The translations under genes were made by a program, and so were the position numbers. 64,000 nucleotides of DNA from Holophagales bacterium (GTDB taxonomy: Bacteria > Acidobacteriota > Thermoanaerobaculia > Multivoradales > Multivoraceae). Numbering within the stretch: the first letter of the stretch is position 1; every line of letters starts with the position of its first letter. Of this stretch, positions 26,242 through 36,446 are shown piece after piece. The stretch spans positions 62,001 to 126,000 of the forward strand of contig VXZQ01000006.1 of the NCBI GenBank assembly GCA_009845425.1, read 5' to 3'. Under the pieces are notes generated by a model. It was not told the DNA's origin and made no database searches. It was given only the letters and a program-made list of their open reading frames with translations.

Positions 26242-28107
26242 CTATCCGCCCGGTACGTACCAGATCGGCGACGACCAGGCGCGCTCCTGGATCGTCGACG
26301 GCATGTCGGGATTCGGCTCCACGCCGGCCCGGATCGCGTCCCAGGTCGACCAGCGGCAACTCGGGTTCTCCAGCACGCGGACGTAGTACACGGCGTGCTT
26401 TGTGGCGTCGAAGTCCGGGTCGGTCCAGAGGGAGGAGAGTTCGGCGGCGCCCAGATCCTTCGAGATGCTGCAGTCCGTCAGATCGACCGCGGCGCCGTTG
26501 TCCGGGCAGCGGAGCGGTTCGCCGGACGGGACCCCGCCATCGGCGCAGGCGATGTCTGCGACCTGTTCACGCGGCTCGCCGCCTTCGACCCAGGCCTTGA
26601 CCATCTGGAGGCGCTGGAGCGGGGCGCTGTCCGCGTCCCGCGCCGCCCAGACCAGGAAGCGCGGGCTCCGGCCCTCGTCCGCCACGAGATCGCCGCCCAT
26701 CGGCACGCCGCCGTCGTAGGCGGCGGCGACCATCTCCGGGTCGGAGGTCAGGTCGTCCGCGTAGCCGTAGCCGGCGAAGAAACGGATGCGCATCCGCGGG
26801 CCGCTGGTCGCGAACGTCTCCTTGCGCCGGAAGGCCTCGTAGATCGAGTCGCGGGTGTTCTCCTCGGCCCAGACACCGGCCAGACCCGAGCCGCCCCAGT
26901 ACTTGAAGCTGTTCTGGGCGTACCGCTCACCGTCTTCGGTCGGTTCGTCGAGCGGCACGGAGCCGCGGCCCTGGCCGGTTCCGTCGCCGACGCCGACCTT
27001 GCCGTGGAAGTTGTCCTCCTCCGGCGTGCCGGCCGAGTTATGGGTGTCCGTCGCGCCGACCACGCCGAAGCGGAACGGATTGAAGCCTTGTGTTTCCTGA
27101 AGCACGAGACCGTTCAGGTAGGCCTCGCGGACGTAGCTGCCCTTCGGTTCGCTGTAGAGCGTGGTGGCGATCCGGTAGGGGAAGATCTCGAACTCGCCCC
27201 ACTCGTCGTTCGGCGACAGCAGCGGATGGGTTTCCGAGGTGCCCTTGACCTGCGTCATCTCGACCAGCGGCTCGTTGCGCATCCTCAGGTCGGCGTACGT
27301 GGCATCGAGGGGTTCACCGCCCACCGTCTCCAGCTTGAACATGTGGCCGTTGCTGCCGTTCGAGTTGTGCGGAATGGCGAGGCCCTCGATGTCTGCCTCA
27401 CGCAGGCCGTCGAGCCAGCGCCAGAGGTCCTCGGGGTTTCGCGAGTCAGTCGAGGCGAACGGCTTGGGGGGCACGTTGCTGCCCTTGAAGATGACGTTGC
27501 GGTGGAGGTTGCCGCGATCGTCCGACGAGGTTGTGTACTCGTAGCCGACGAAGGTCGTGAAGTTGCCCGGGTCGTTGTGGGCCTCCGCGGCATCGATGAT
27601 CTCCTGCCACGCGGTGCGGGCGGCCAGGTCCACGGCGTCGGCCGGCAGCGCGGCGAACTCGCCGCTGCGCAGCCCCTGGATGGCACGGGCGAAGCCGCCG
27701 CCGCCTCGGAGATCCGCCCCGAGAGTCGTCTCGTAGAGGGCGCTCCCGGTGTCGTCCATCGCCGGCATTGCGCCCAGGTACATGCCGTGGTCGGTCACGG
27801 CCTGGAAGTCGAACGCTCCACTCTGGAGCTGGAGCTGTTGGCCGCTCGGATGGGGGATCGCCTCGCCCTTGGCGAAGCGGTAGGCGTCGTCGGGACTCGT
27901 CCGTGTCTGGAACAGGTAGGCGTCGAACGAGAACCGGGTGTGGACGTGCAGGTCGCCGAAGTAGGCGTCCCGGAGCGGATTCGGCGCTGGGGCTTCGCCG
28001 GTCGCGAACGCGCCGCCGCCGGTGTCGTCGGCGCCTTGGGTGGAGCAGCCGAGCAGGGCGAGCGAGAAGAGAGCTGCCGAAACGAGAGCAGCGCGGGCAG
28101 GACGCAT
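26242..28107 (-). CDS. DUF3604 lipoprotein, copy 2 (621 aa)
   Basis: A collinear paralog of the preceding entry, but with a lipoprotein signal: hydrophobic core, then LALLGCS with Cys at about residue 21, followed by a Gly/Asp/Thr-rich spacer. The domain boxes are conserved: AYFGDLHVHTRFSFDAYLF, DFQAVTDHGMYLG, YEYTTSSDDRGNLHRNVIF, IPHNSNGSNGHMF, DTHNSAGTPEEDNFHGK and RIRFFAGYGYADD. One copy is therefore lipid-anchored and the other probably free. AAGGAGA lies 8 nt before the ATG, and the gene begins 36 nt after the hutH stop, so read-through from the hut genes is possible. Confidence 0.87.
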   Translation of the reverse strand: MRPARAALVSAALFSLALLGCSTQGADDTGGGAFATGEAPAPNPLRDAYFGDLHVHTRFSFDAYLFQTRTSPDDAYRFAKGEAIPHPSGQQLQLQSGAFDFQAVTDHGMYLGAMPAMDDTGSALYETTLGADLRGGGGFARAIQGLRSGEFAALPADAVDLAARTAWQEIIDAAEAHNDPGNFTTFVGYEYTTSSDDRGNLHRNVIFKGSNVPPKPFASTDSRNPEDLWRWLDGLREADIEGLAIPHNSNGSNGHMFKLETVGGEPLDATYADLRMRNEPLVEMTQVKGTSETHPLLSPNDEWGEFEIFPYRIATTLYSEPKGSYVREAYLNGLVLQETQGFNPFRFGVVGATDTHNSAGTPEEDNFHGKVGVGDGTGQGRGSVPLDEPTEDGERYAQNSFKYWGGSGLAGVWAEENTRDSIYEAFRRKETFATSGPRMRIRFFAGYGYADDLTSDPEMVAAAYDGGVPMGGDLVADEGRSPRFLVWAARDADSAPLQRLQMVKAWVEGGEPREQVADIACADGGVPSGEPLRCPDNGAAVDLTDCSISKDLGAAELSSLWTDPDFDATKHAVYYVRVLENPSCRWSTWDAIRAGVEPNPDMPSTIQERAWSSPIWYVPGG

Positions 28108-28143
28108 GACGATCTCCTTGGTGCAGGTTTTCGACGGACTAGG

Positions 28144-29664
28144 TTAGCGCGGGAGCGCGGGCGCCACGTAGCCGCGGAAGGCGCCTCGCCCGATTAGCGC
28201 GGCGACGCCCGCGATGTCGTCGGCGAGAGGCCGGTCCTCGGTGTACGGCGGCGAGATCGCACGCACCGTCGCGATCGCTTCCTCGATCGCGGTGGAGCTC
28301 CTGGCCGGGCGGCGGAACTCGATTCCCTGAGCTGCCGCGAGCAGTTCGATCGCGACGATGTTCTGCACGTTGTCCAGCATGTCGTGCAGCCGTCGGGCCC
28401 CGTGGGTCGCCATGCTGACGTGGTCCTCCTGGTTGGCGGAGGTCGGGATCGTGTCCACCGTGGCGGGATGGGCCAGGCACTTGTTCTCGGAAACGAGGGC
28501 TGCGGCGGTCGTGCCGGCCATCATGAAGCCGCTGTTCAGGCCGCTGTTGCGGACCAGGAAGGCCGGCAACTGGCTGAGATTCGCGTCGATGAGGAGCGCC
28601 GTGCGGCGTTCGGACAGCGAGCCGATCTCGGCGACGGCGAGTGCCAGGTAGTCGGCGGCGATCGCGACCGGCTCCGCATGGAAGTTGCCGCCGGAGAGGA
28701 TCTCTCCGGTGCTCGCGAAGACGAGCGGATTGTCGGTGACGGCGTTCGCTTCCGTCTCGAGAAGGCCGGAGACGTGCCGGAGCGCTTCGAGGCAGGCACC
28801 GGCGACCGGAGGCTGGCAGCGGATCGAGTAGGGATCCTGCACCCGGTTGCACTTCAGGTGCGAGGCCCGGATTTCGCTTCCCTTCATCAGCTCCCGCAGC
28901 GCGGTAGCGACGTCGGCCTGACCGGAATGCCCTCGGAGATCCTGGATTCGTCGGTCGAACGGGCCGTCGCTGCCCTTGGTCGCGTCGGTGGCCATCGCAC
29001 CGGCCACCAGGGCCGCGGCCAGGACATTCTCGGCCCGGAAGACCGCGGCCAGCGCCAGCGCCGTCGACACCTGGGTGCCATTCAGCAGGGCGAGACCCTC
29101 CTTCGGACCCAGCCGGATCGGTTCGATACCCGCCTCGGTCAGGGCCTCGAGCGCGGGGACCAGCCTGCCGCGGACGTGGGCCTCGCCCTCCCCGAGCAGC
29201 ACCCGCGACAGATGGGCGAGCGGCGCGAGGTCTCCCGAGGCGCCGACCGAGCCCTGCGACGGAATGCATGGGTAGATCTCGTGCTCCAGGAGCGCTCTCA
29301 GCGCGTCGACCAGCTCCAGTCGCACGCCGGAATGGCCGCGGGCAAGGGCCATCACCTTCAGCAGGATCACCAGCCGCACGATCTCGTCGCTCAGATCGTC
29401 GCCGACGCCGGCGGCGTGGGAGCGCACCAGGTTCTCCTGGAGGTGGGCGAGTTCGTCCTCTTCGATCCGTACCTGGGCGAGTTGCCCGAAGCCGGTGTTG
29501 ACGCCGTAGACCGCGGCGCCTTCGGCGATCACGCGGTCGACGGCTGCTGCGGCCGCTTCGATTCGGCTCCTGGCGTCCTCGCCGAGCTCGACGCTGAGCG
29601 GAAGGCGCCAGGCTTCCCGCAGTTCGTCAAGCGTTAGCGGCGAACCGTTGAGTTGGAGGTTCAT
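28144..29664 (-). CDS. hutH: Histidine ammonia-lyase
   Basis: 506 residues, normal length for the enzyme that eliminates ammonia from L-histidine to give urocanate, the first step of histidine degradation. The self-processing MIO prosthetic group forms from Ala142-Ser143-Gly144 in [13 protein letters not shown]. The catalytic Tyr53 sits in YGVNTGFG; other conserved blocks are [44 protein letters not shown] and [12 protein letters not shown]. The frame is open upstream, but ATG 29664 starts the family N-terminus and overlaps the hutU stop by 4 nt. It is third in the transcribed order hutF-hutU-hutH. Confidence 0.96.
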   Translation of the reverse strand: MNLQLNGSPLTLDELREAWRLPLSVELGEDARSRIEAAAAAVDRVIAEGAAVYGVNTGFGQLAQVRIEEDELAHLQENLVRSHAAGVGDDLSDEIVRLVILLKVMALARGHSGVRLELVDALRALLEHEIYPCIPSQGSVGASGDLAPLAHLSRVLLGEGEAHVRGRLVPALEALTEAGIEPIRLGPKEGLALLNGTQVSTALALAAVFRAENVLAAALVAGAMATDATKGSDGPFDRRIQDLRGHSGQADVATALRELMKGSEIRASHLKCNRVQDPYSIRCQPPVAGACLEALRHVSGLLETEANAVTDNPLVFASTGEILSGGNFHAEPVAIAADYLALAVAEIGSLSERRTALLIDANLSQLPAFLVRNSGLNSGFMMAGTTAAALVSENKCLAHPATVDTIPTSANQEDHVSMATHGARRLHDMLDNVQNIVAIELLAAAQGIEFRRPARSSTAIEEAIATVRAISPPYTEDRPLADDIAGVAALIGRGAFRGYVAPALPR

Positions 29665-31337
29665 CGCGGCCCGGCGCCCGGCACCATCGGCAGGTTGAGG
29701 CCCTGCTCGCGGGCGCATTCGATCGCGTCCTCGTAGCCGGCGTCGGCGTGACGCATGACGCCGGTCGCCGGGTCGTTCCAGAGCACACGCTCGATCCGCC
29801 GGTCGGCGGCCTCGCTGCCGTCGCAGACGATGACGAACCCGGCGTGCTGGGCGTACCCCATGCCGACTCCGCCGCCGTGATGCACGGAGACCCAGGTGGC
29901 GCCGCTGGCGGTGTTCAGCATCGCGTTGAGGAACGCCCAGTCGGAGACCGCGTCGGAGCCGTCTCGCATCGCCTCGGTCTCGCGGTTCGGGCTTGCGACG
30001 GAGCCACTGTCCAGGTGATCGCGGCCGATGACGACGGGTGCACGCAACTCGCCGGTTCGCACCATCTCGTTGAAGGCAAGGCCGATCCGGTGACGCTGGC
30101 CCAGGCCCACCCAGCAGATCCGCGCCGGCAGCCCCTGGAACCGGATCTGCTCGCGCGCGGCGTCCAGCCAGTTGTGCAGGTGCGGGTCGTCGGGAATCAG
30201 TTCCTTGACCTTCGCGTCGGTGCGGTAGATGTCCTCGGGATCGCCGGACAGGGCGGCCCAGCGGAAGGGACCGATACCGCGGCAGAACAGGGGGCGGATG
30301 TATGCCGGCACGAAACCGGGGAAGTCGAAGGCGTTCTCGACGCCCGCGCCGAGCGCTTCCTGTCGGATGTTGTTGCCGTAGTCGAAGGTAGGCACGCCGG
30401 CCTCGCTGAAGTCGAGCATCGCGCGAACGTGGACCGCGATCGACTCGCGGGCCGCCGTCGCCACCGCGTCGGGATCGCTCTCCCTGCGCGCGCGCCACTC
30501 GTCGACGCTCCAGCCGATCGGCAGGTAGCCGTTCGCCGGATCGTGCGCGGAGGTCTGATCGGTCAGCGCGTCGGGCCGCATACCGCGGGCCAGCAGTTCG
30601 GGAAGCACCTCAGCGGCGTTGCCTAGCAGGCCGACGGAAAGCGGGGACCGCGCTTCGACCGACGCCTGGATCACGGTCAGAGCCTCGTCGAGGGACTCGG
30701 CCCGCATGTCGAGGTAGCCGGTCTCGAGCCGCTTCTCGATCCGGTCCGCCTGGCACTCGATCGCCAGCAGCGACGCTCCGGCCAGCTTGGCGGCGAGGGG
30801 CTGCGCTCCGCCCATGCCGCCGAGTCCGGCGGTCAGAATCCAGCGCCCGGCCAGGTCGCCGCCGTAGTGCTGCCGGCCCATCTCCACGAAGGTCTCGTAG
30901 GTGCCCTGGATGATCCCCTGGCTGCCGATGTAAATCCACGAGCCGGCGGTCATCTGCCCGAACATCATCAGGCCCACCCGGTCGAGTTCCCGGAAGTGCT
31001 CCCAGGTCGCCCAGGCGGGGACGAGGTTCGAGTTGGCGATGAGAACGCGAGGGGCGTCGGCGTGGGTCCTGAACACCCCGACCGGCTTTCCGGACTGGAC
31101 GACGAGCGTTTCGTCGGCTGCCAGTTCACGGAGCGTTTCGGTGAGGCGCTCGTAGGACTCCCAGTTGCGGGCCGCCTTGCCGATCCCGCCGTAGACGACG
31201 AGGTCCTCTGGCCTCTCCGCGACCTCCGGGTCGAGGTTGTTCATCAGCATGCGGAGCGGCGCCTCGGTGAGCCAGCTCTTCGCCGAGATGCTGCTCCCGG
31301 TGGGCGCCCTGATCGGTTCGATCCGGGTGGTCTTCAC
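29661..31337 (-). CDS. hutU: Urocanate hydratase
   Basis: 558 residues. Adds water to urocanate, using tightly bound NAD+ as electrophile, to yield 4-imidazolone-5-propanoate. Family blocks: [52 protein letters not shown] (NAD-binding region), [62 protein letters not shown] (conserved Cys) and [29 protein letters not shown] 31337 is chosen because it starts the normal family N-terminus ([13 protein letters not shown]); the open frame upstream is antisense noise. It lies 14 nt after hutF and overlaps hutH by 4 nt. Confidence 0.96.
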   Translation of the reverse strand: MKTTRIEPIRAPTGSSISAKSWLTEAPLRMLMNNLDPEVAERPEDLVVYGGIGKAARNWESYERLTETLRELAADETLVVQSGKPVGVFRTHADAPRVLIANSNLVPAWATWEHFRELDRVGLMMFGQMTAGSWIYIGSQGIIQGTYETFVEMGRQHYGGDLAGRWILTAGLGGMGGAQPLAAKLAGASLLAIECQADRIEKRLETGYLDMRAESLDEALTVIQASVEARSPLSVGLLGNAAEVLPELLARGMRPDALTDQTSAHDPANGYLPIGWSVDEWRARRESDPDAVATAARESIAVHVRAMLDFSEAGVPTFDYGNNIRQEALGAGVENAFDFPGFVPAYIRPLFCRGIGPFRWAALSGDPEDIYRTDAKVKELIPDDPHLHNWLDAAREQIRFQGLPARICWVGLGQRHRIGLAFNEMVRTGELRAPVVIGRDHLDSGSVASPNRETEAMRDGSDAVSDWAFLNAMLNTASGATWVSVHHGGGVGMGYAQHAGFVIVCDGSEAADRRIERVLWNDPATGVMRHADAGYEDAIECAREQGLNLPMVPGAGPR

Positions 31338-31351
31338 ATGGGGCTCCGCAG

Positions 31352-32713
31352 TTACGGGCCTGTTTCCAGGTTTGCCAGTGCTCTTGCGAAGTCTCTTGCC
31401 GCTTCGCTGCGATCGGCGTGCTCGCCGCCTGCTACCCGCCACTTGCCATCGACCATCACCCGTTCGATGGGGAGGCGGTAACCCGAGAATACCAGCGCGT
31501 CGAGCAGGGTGGCCGGGTGGTGGCCGGCAAGCATCGGATCCCCGGTGTCGAGGACGACCAGATCGGCCGGCGCGCCTTGCTCGAGGCCGATGGCCCCGTT
31601 GCCGGCTGCCTGGGCGCCGCCGGCAAGCGCGTGCTCGAACAGTTCCCGCCCGACGTGCGGGTTCTGCATGGACGCCACGTTGCGGGACTGCGAGCGAAGC
31701 CGCTGTCCGTACTCGAGCCAGCGCAGTTCCTCGAAGGGATTGATCGAAACGTGGCTGTCGGAGCCGATCGCGATTCGGCCGCCGTGCCGCAGATAGTCGG
31801 GCAGCGGAAACAGACCGTCGCCCAGGTTCGCCTCGGTCGTCGGACACAGGCAGACGGCGGCGGTGGACATAGCGAGATCGCGGCACTCGTCCGCGTCCAT
31901 GTGGGTGGCATGCACCAGGCACCACGGCTCACCGATCTCGAAACGATCCAGGAGCCAACGGACCGGGCGCTGTCCGTGCGCAGCCAGGCACTCGTCGACC
32001 TCCCGTTGCTGCTCGGCGACGTGGAGGTGCATCGGCGCGCCGGTTTCTCCGGCTCGCGCCGCGACCTGGCGCAGCGACGTTTCGCCGACCGCGCGCAGGC
32101 TGTGGACGCCGATACCGACCTTGATCGTCCCGGACGCGGTCTCGGCGGCGCGTTCCTGGTGGTCCAGAAAACGCGCGGTGGTCAGGGCAAAGGGGCGTTG
32201 ACCGGGTGTCACGGCGTCGTCGTCGAATCCCGCGCGCTGGTAGAGCACGGGAACGTAGGTCAACCGGATGCCGGTGACCGAAGCTGCGCTGTGGATCGCC
32301 TCGAACATCGTCTCCGCGTTCCCGGTTCCAGCCGGCTCCCGGTGCAGATAGTGGAACTCGACGACCGAGGTGTACCCGCTCTGCAGCATCTCCACGTACG
32401 CCTGCCGCGCGATCGCCTCGAACCGGTGGGCATCGAGCCGTTGCACTAGTCGGTACATGCTCCGGCGCCATGTCCAGAAGCTGTCGCGGCCGGCTCCCGC
32501 GCGGTGTTCGGTCTTGCCGGCCAGCGCCCGCTGGAAGGCGTGGCTGTGAGCGTTGGTGAGGCCGGGAATGACGATGTCGGCGTCCAGGTCGGCGGGGTAG
32601 CGGGCGGCGCCTGGCTCCGCCCGGACGATCGTGCCTCCGTCGATGACCAGCAGGACGTCTTCCGCCCATCCGCGCGCCAGAAGCGCGAGGCGTGCCCTGA
32701 TCCTCGTCACCAT
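31352..32713 (-). CDS. hutF: Formimidoylglutamate deiminase
   Basis: 453-residue amidohydrolase that converts N-formimino-L-glutamate to N-formyl-L-glutamate. The metal site begins at [17 protein letters not shown] (HxH near residues 56-58); [16 protein letters not shown] and [10 protein letters not shown] supply the remaining ligands. HutF-type sequences share the HSHAFQR box, which distinguishes them from guanine or N-isopropylammelide deaminases. The gene implies the two-step (HutF/HutG) glutamate-forming route rather than formiminoglutamase; hutG is not in this window. ATG 32713 has TAGCGT only 5 nt upstream, while GTG 32710 would have the 8-nt spacing seen at other starts, so the true start may be one codon later. 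Confidence 0.93.
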   Translation of the reverse strand: MVTRIRARLALLARGWAEDVLLVIDGGTIVRAEPGAARYPADLDADIVIPGLTNAHSHAFQRALAGKTEHRAGAGRDSFWTWRRSMYRLVQRLDAHRFEAIARQAYVEMLQSGYTSVVEFHYLHREPAGTGNAETMFEAIHSAASVTGIRLTYVPVLYQRAGFDDDAVTPGQRPFALTTARFLDHQERAAETASGTIKVGIGVHSLRAVGETSLRQVAARAGETGAPMHLHVAEQQREVDECLAAHGQRPVRWLLDRFEIGEPWCLVHATHMDADECRDLAMSTAAVCLCPTTEANLGDGLFPLPDYLRHGGRIAIGSDSHVSINPFEELRWLEYGQRLRSQSRNVASMQNPHVGRELFEHALAGGAQAAGNGAIGLEQGAPADLVVLDTGDPMLAGHHPATLLDALVFSGYRLPIERVMVDGKWRVAGGEHADRSEAARDFARALANLETGP

Positions 32714-32718
32714 GGTCC

Positions 32719-32724
32719 ACGCTA
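32719..32724 (-). promoter_or_regulatory. -10-like hexamer before hutF
   Basis: TAGCGT lies 5 nt before ATG 32713 and 8 nt before GTG 32710. Probable leaderless promoter of hutFUH, in the 65-nt divergent gap with hutI. Confidence 0.4.
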
Positions 32725-32765
32725 CTGCCTGGCGGTGTCGTCTGGCAATCGCGTGGACAACGCGG

Positions 32766-32771
32766 CAGGAT
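32766..32771 (+). promoter_or_regulatory. Weak -10-like hexamer before hutI
   Basis: CAGGAT ends 7 nt before ATG 32779. It misses the first T of TANNNT, so this is a weaker case than its divergent partner. No Shine-Dalgarno sequence is seen. Confidence 0.25.
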
Positions 32772-32778
32772 CGGACAA

Positions 32779-34050
32779 ATGGACCGTTGGGACCTGCTGC
32801 TGACCGACGTGCGCATCGCGACGATGCGTCACGGCGTCGTCGCCTACGGGACGGTCGAGGACGGCGCGCTGGCGATCACCGGGGGGACGATCGCCTGGGT
32901 CGGTCCGCGTTCCCGGCTGCCGCCCGGCGAGGCCGCCGAGCAACGCTCCCTGGACGGCCGATGGATCACTCCTGCGCTCATCGATTGCCACACCCACCTC
33001 GTCTTCGGAGGAGACCGGGGGGCGGAGTTCGAGTCGCGTCTCGGCGGTGCGAGTTACGAGGACATCGCCGATGCGGGCGGCGGCATCATGTCGACGGTCC
33101 GCGCGACCCGGGCGGCGACCGGGGACGAGCTCTACGGCGCCGCGCTCGATCGACTGAGAGCCCTGGCCGCCGAGGGCGCCGCCACGGTCGAGATCAAGTC
33201 CGGCTATGGCCTCGATACCGAGACGGAACTCCGGATGCTGGAGGTCGCGCGGCGCCTCGGCCGGCGCTCCGGCCTGACGATCCGGACCACGCTTCTCGCC
33301 GCGCACGCGGTGCCGGCCGAGTTCAGGGGCCGGGCGGACGACTACATCGATCTGGTCCTGTCGGACGTGATGCCGGCGGCGGTGGAACGGAACCTCGCCG
33401 ATGCCGTGGACGCCTTCTGCGAAGGGATCGCATTCGACGCCGCCCAGGTCGCCAGGGTCTTCGAGCGGGCCGTCGATCTCGGCCTGCCGGTCAAACTGCA
33501 TGCGGATCAGTTGAGCGATGGCGGCGGCGCCGAGGTGGCCGCCCGTTTCCGAGCGCTGTCGGCGGACCATCTCGAGTACACGCCGGCGCACGGCGTGGAG
33601 GCGCTGGCCAGGGCCGGGACGGTCGCCGTGCTGCTACCGGGCGCCTGCCTGACTCTCGACGAGACGTGCCGCCCGCCGGTCGGCGAGTTGCGCCGGCACG
33701 GGGTGCCGATCGCGATCGCCACGGACTGCAATCCGGGCACGTCGTCACTGTGCTCCCTTCCGGAAACGATGGCTCTGGCCAGCCGTCTCTTCGGTCTGAC
33801 GCCGGAGGAATGCCTGACCGGTGTCACCCGTCACGCCGCGCGGGCGCTGGGACTCGAGGATCGGGGCACGCTGGAGGCGGGGAAGCGTGCCGACATCGCG
33901 ATCTGGGATATCGCCCATCCGCGCGACCTGAGCTACTGGCTGGGCCGGAGCCAGCTCGCCGAGCTGCTGGTCGCCGGCGCCGCTCCGGCTGTCGGCGGCG
34001 GACTGAGCTCCACCGCGGCGCCGCGCAGCATGACCGCGAACACGCGGTAG
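32779..34050 (+). CDS. hutI: Imidazolonepropionase
   Basis: 423-residue metal-dependent amidohydrolase that opens imidazolone propanoate to N-formiminoglutamate. ALIDCHTHLVFGGDR (His71, His73), EIKSGYGLDTETELRML, LAAHAVPAEFRGRADDYI, CEGIAFD, KLHADQLSD, ADHLEY and IATDCNPGTSSL are all family-specific. It diverges from hutF by 65 nt, so the four-step pathway is split over two strands. The conserved domain ends near residue 400. The last residues run over the 3' end of the convergent GT-C gene for 118 nt, and the tail (GLSSTAAPRSMTANTR) has no family counterpart I know. Confidence 0.95.
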   Translation: MDRWDLLLTDVRIATMRHGVVAYGTVEDGALAITGGTIAWVGPRSRLPPGEAAEQRSLDGRWITPALIDCHTHLVFGGDRGAEFESRLGGASYEDIADAGGGIMSTVRATRAATGDELYGAALDRLRALAAEGAATVEIKSGYGLDTETELRMLEVARRLGRRSGLTIRTTLLAAHAVPAEFRGRADDYIDLVLSDVMPAAVERNLADAVDAFCEGIAFDAAQVARVFERAVDLGLPVKLHADQLSDGGGAEVAARFRALSADHLEYTPAHGVEALARAGTVAVLLPGACLTLDETCRPPVGELRRHGVPIAIATDCNPGTSSLCSLPETMALASRLFGLTPEECLTGVTRHAARALGLEDRGTLEAGKRADIAIWDIAHPRDLSYWLGRSQLAELLVAGAAPAVGGGLSSTAAPRSMTANTR

Positions 34051-36446
34051 CGCTCGCCGAACGAAGCGGCGTCGGACTCGCCCGGAACGACGCCCCTGAA
34101 GCCGGCGCGCAGGAGATCCGGACTCTCGAAGCGCTCGGCGATGTCGGGTCGTTCCTGGTTGAGCCCGAGGTTGATGAGAAAGTGGCCGTCCCGGTAGATG
34201 ACGATCTGGCGCGGCCGTTCACCTCGCGTCGCGTCTACGACCCATCCCTCGATCTCGACCCGGTTCTCCGATACGAGGAGGTCGACCTCTCCGTGATAGC
34301 CGTCGCCCGGTGGCCGGACGGTCAGCCGGCGGCCGTCGGTCGTCGGTAGCACCTCGCGGTTGGCGGGCTCCCATTCGAGAGGCAGATAGGCAAAGCGGAG
34401 GCGGCTGGCCACTCCGCGCCGCGATACGGCGTAGGCGAGCACGCCTTCTCGCTCGACGATTTCCTGGTCGGCCGAGGTCCGGAACGCGAAGCCGCCGTTC
34501 TCGAAGGGCGGTCCGTAGAGGGCGGAGAGATCTGGTCGCCGGTGGGCGCCGGGCTGGCGGACCGTCAACTCGTCGCCGATGAACAGGAGGACCGCTTCGA
34601 CGCCGTGGGGAGCCGGCGGTTCGTCGCGGATGAAACCGCTGACCACGAAGTCGGCCGCGCTCTCGACCGGTTGGGGGCCGGGTCGTGGCAACACGGCATC
34701 GAGAGCGCCGTCGAAGCCGGTCGGAGGAGGGACGATGGGGATGCGGCTCGGCCGTGCGGCTTCGCCATCAGCGACGCGATAGCGGAGCACGGCCACCAGG
34801 TGGCCGGCGGCGCTTCGGGCGACGTCGTACCAATACTCGTCCCCTTCGCCGGGTGGAGAGGAAGGGGGTGCGATCAGCGAGTGGAGGCTCCACTCCTGTC
34901 CGTGCTCGAACCCGTCGACCCGTTCGTAGCCGAGGTTGGCGGGGAAGCCGGCCCCTTCGCGCGGATCCCGGACACCGTAGTTGTCGGCCCGTAGTAGCAA
35001 CAGGTCCGGCAGGAACTTCCCGGTGGCGACGCGGCGCGGCACGTCGTAGCGGAGCCCGGGCGTGACCAGACCACCCCGGTCGACGATGCGGAGGCCGCTG
35101 ACCCAGCCGATGTGCCCGATTTCGCGGACCAGAATGGACGTGCTCGGGTGGTAACGATCTGCGAGCCAAGCTCCGATGTTCTCGAGACCTTGCTGGCGGT
35201 CGGTCGGTTCGGCGCGGTATGCGATCTGCTGGGACGTGTTGCGCAGCACCGGCAGCGTGAGCGCGAGTATCGGAATCACCACGAGCAGCGCGGAGGCGAG
35301 CGGCCGTCGGAGGACGACGCCGACGGCGCCGGGCAGACGATCCACGGCCCGGCTGCAGAGTCGGCCCGCCCCGGCGAGACAGGCATGGACGCCCAGTGCG
35401 AGCAGGAATGCGCCGAGGATGTTCAGCGTGTAGTAGTGCCACGTGTAGCCGGGCAGGGATCCGATCGCGGCGTAACCGAGAAGAGCGCCGAGCGGGAAGG
35501 CGATCAGCGGCCAGAGGTCGGCCCGGCGGCGCAGCAGAGCGGTGGCGCCGACGAGCAGAAGACCCGGGAGGAGCAGCGGGCCCGCGATCGAGTGCGTCAG
35601 CGAGGGGCTGTACGCCGCCAGGAGACTGTTGCCTGCTTCGGCGTAGGCTTCTCGCACCAGACCCAGATAGCGCCCCGCCGAGGCGATGCTCTCGCCTTCC
35701 TTTGCTCCCAGCGTCCTGGGCAGGACGTTGCCGTAGTAGGCAAGGGCGAACAAGAGCCATGGCAGCGCCGTCGCCAGTGCCGCCACTGCCGGGCGCACGG
35801 GTAGCTTGCGTTCGCGCAGCCAGCCGTGTGAGAGCAGCATGGCCGCGAGCAGGGCGCCCTCCGGCCGGGTCAGGAACAGCAGCGCCGACGTGACAGAGGC
35901 GGCAGTGGCGCGACCGCCCAGGTGCAGGTCGAGCGCCAGCAGGAAGAGCAGGGCGAAGAGGTGAATCTCCATCCCCACATAGAGGTAGTTGTAGGTGACA
36001 GCCGGATTGAAGGTGACCAGAGCTACCGCCAGAGGCGCCGCGGGCCCAGCACCGAGGCGAATCAGCAGTCTGGCCGCGAGGGCGGCCGTGCCCAGCATGC
36101 AGAGCAGGCCGAACCCGTTCTGCCATGCCGCTGCCTCGTCTCCACCGAGGACCACGAACAAGCTGCTCAGCAGGGTGAACAGCGGGGTCGTGAAGCCCAT
36201 CACACGCTCGCCGGCGTTGTAGACGAGGCCGTTGCCCTCCGCCAGATTGCGGGCGTAGCGGAGGACGATCAACTGATCCTCGAAGCGCAGCCGCAGGGCC
36301 AGGTTGGGGATCAGGCGGGCGGCGAACCACACCGCGAAGACGCCGAAGGCCGTCCAGGCGCTGGCTGCGAACAGGCGTTGCTTTCGGACCGAGCGGTCCG
36401 TAGGCGGGGAGCCGCCGGCGTCGCGCCCCGGCGCGCTCGCGGTCAC
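33933..36446 (-). CDS. GT-C type membrane glycosyltransferase-like protein with C-terminal double module (837 aa)
   Basis: The N-terminal half (about residues 25-410) has around ten membrane segments. Its first loop, RFEDQLIVLRYARNLAEGNGLVYNAGE then VMGFTTPLFTLL, is typical of GT-C polyprenyl-phosphate-sugar transferases such as mycobacterial AftB-like proteins; the acidic pair in this loop is the usual catalytic position. A soluble part follows, and then a C-terminal region (about 585-815) with two related units. Unit 2 reads VEIEGWVVDATRG, QIVIYRDGHF, ERPDI, AGFRGVVPG and YRVFAVMLRGAAVEL. The same module ends the neighbouring sulfatase-like protein. The two genes overlap by 4 nt (ATGA). Together they probably build or decorate an envelope polysaccharide; donor and acceptor are unknown. 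Confidence 0.72.
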   Translation of the reverse strand: MTASAPGRDAGGSPPTDRSVRKQRLFAASAWTAFGVFAVWFAARLIPNLALRLRFEDQLIVLRYARNLAEGNGLVYNAGERVMGFTTPLFTLLSSLFVVLGGDEAAAWQNGFGLLCMLGTAALAARLLIRLGAGPAAPLAVALVTFNPAVTYNYLYVGMEIHLFALLFLLALDLHLGGRATAASVTSALLFLTRPEGALLAAMLLSHGWLRERKLPVRPAVAALATALPWLLFALAYYGNVLPRTLGAKEGESIASAGRYLGLVREAYAEAGNSLLAAYSPSLTHSIAGPLLLPGLLLVGATALLRRRADLWPLIAFPLGALLGYAAIGSLPGYTWHYYTLNILGAFLLALGVHACLAGAGRLCSRAVDRLPGAVGVVLRRPLASALLVVIPILALTLPVLRNTSQQIAYRAEPTDRQQGLENIGAWLADRYHPSTSILVREIGHIGWVSGLRIVDRGGLVTPGLRYDVPRRVATGKFLPDLLLLRADNYGVRDPREGAGFPANLGYERVDGFEHGQEWSLHSLIAPPSSPPGEGDEYWYDVARSAAGHLVAVLRYRVADGEAARPSRIPIVPPPTGFDGALDAVLPRPGPQPVESAADFVVSGFIRDEPPAPHGVEAVLLFIGDELTVRQPGAHRRPDLSALYGPPFENGGFAFRTSADQEIVEREGVLAYAVSRRGVASRLRFAYLPLEWEPANREVLPTTDGRRLTVRPPGDGYHGEVDLLVSENRVEIEGWVVDATRGERPRQIVIYRDGHFLINLGLNQERPDIAERFESPDLLRAGFRGVVPGESDAASFGERYRVFAVMLRGAAVELSPPPTAGAAPATSSSASWLRPSQ

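Noticed and set aside
29665..30498. N-terminal extension of the hutH frame
   Set aside because: It lies inside hutU in another frame; hutH homology begins at ATG 29664.
31338..31925. N-terminal extension of the hutU frame
   Set aside because: It overlaps hutF in another frame; the family N-terminus starts at GTG 31337.
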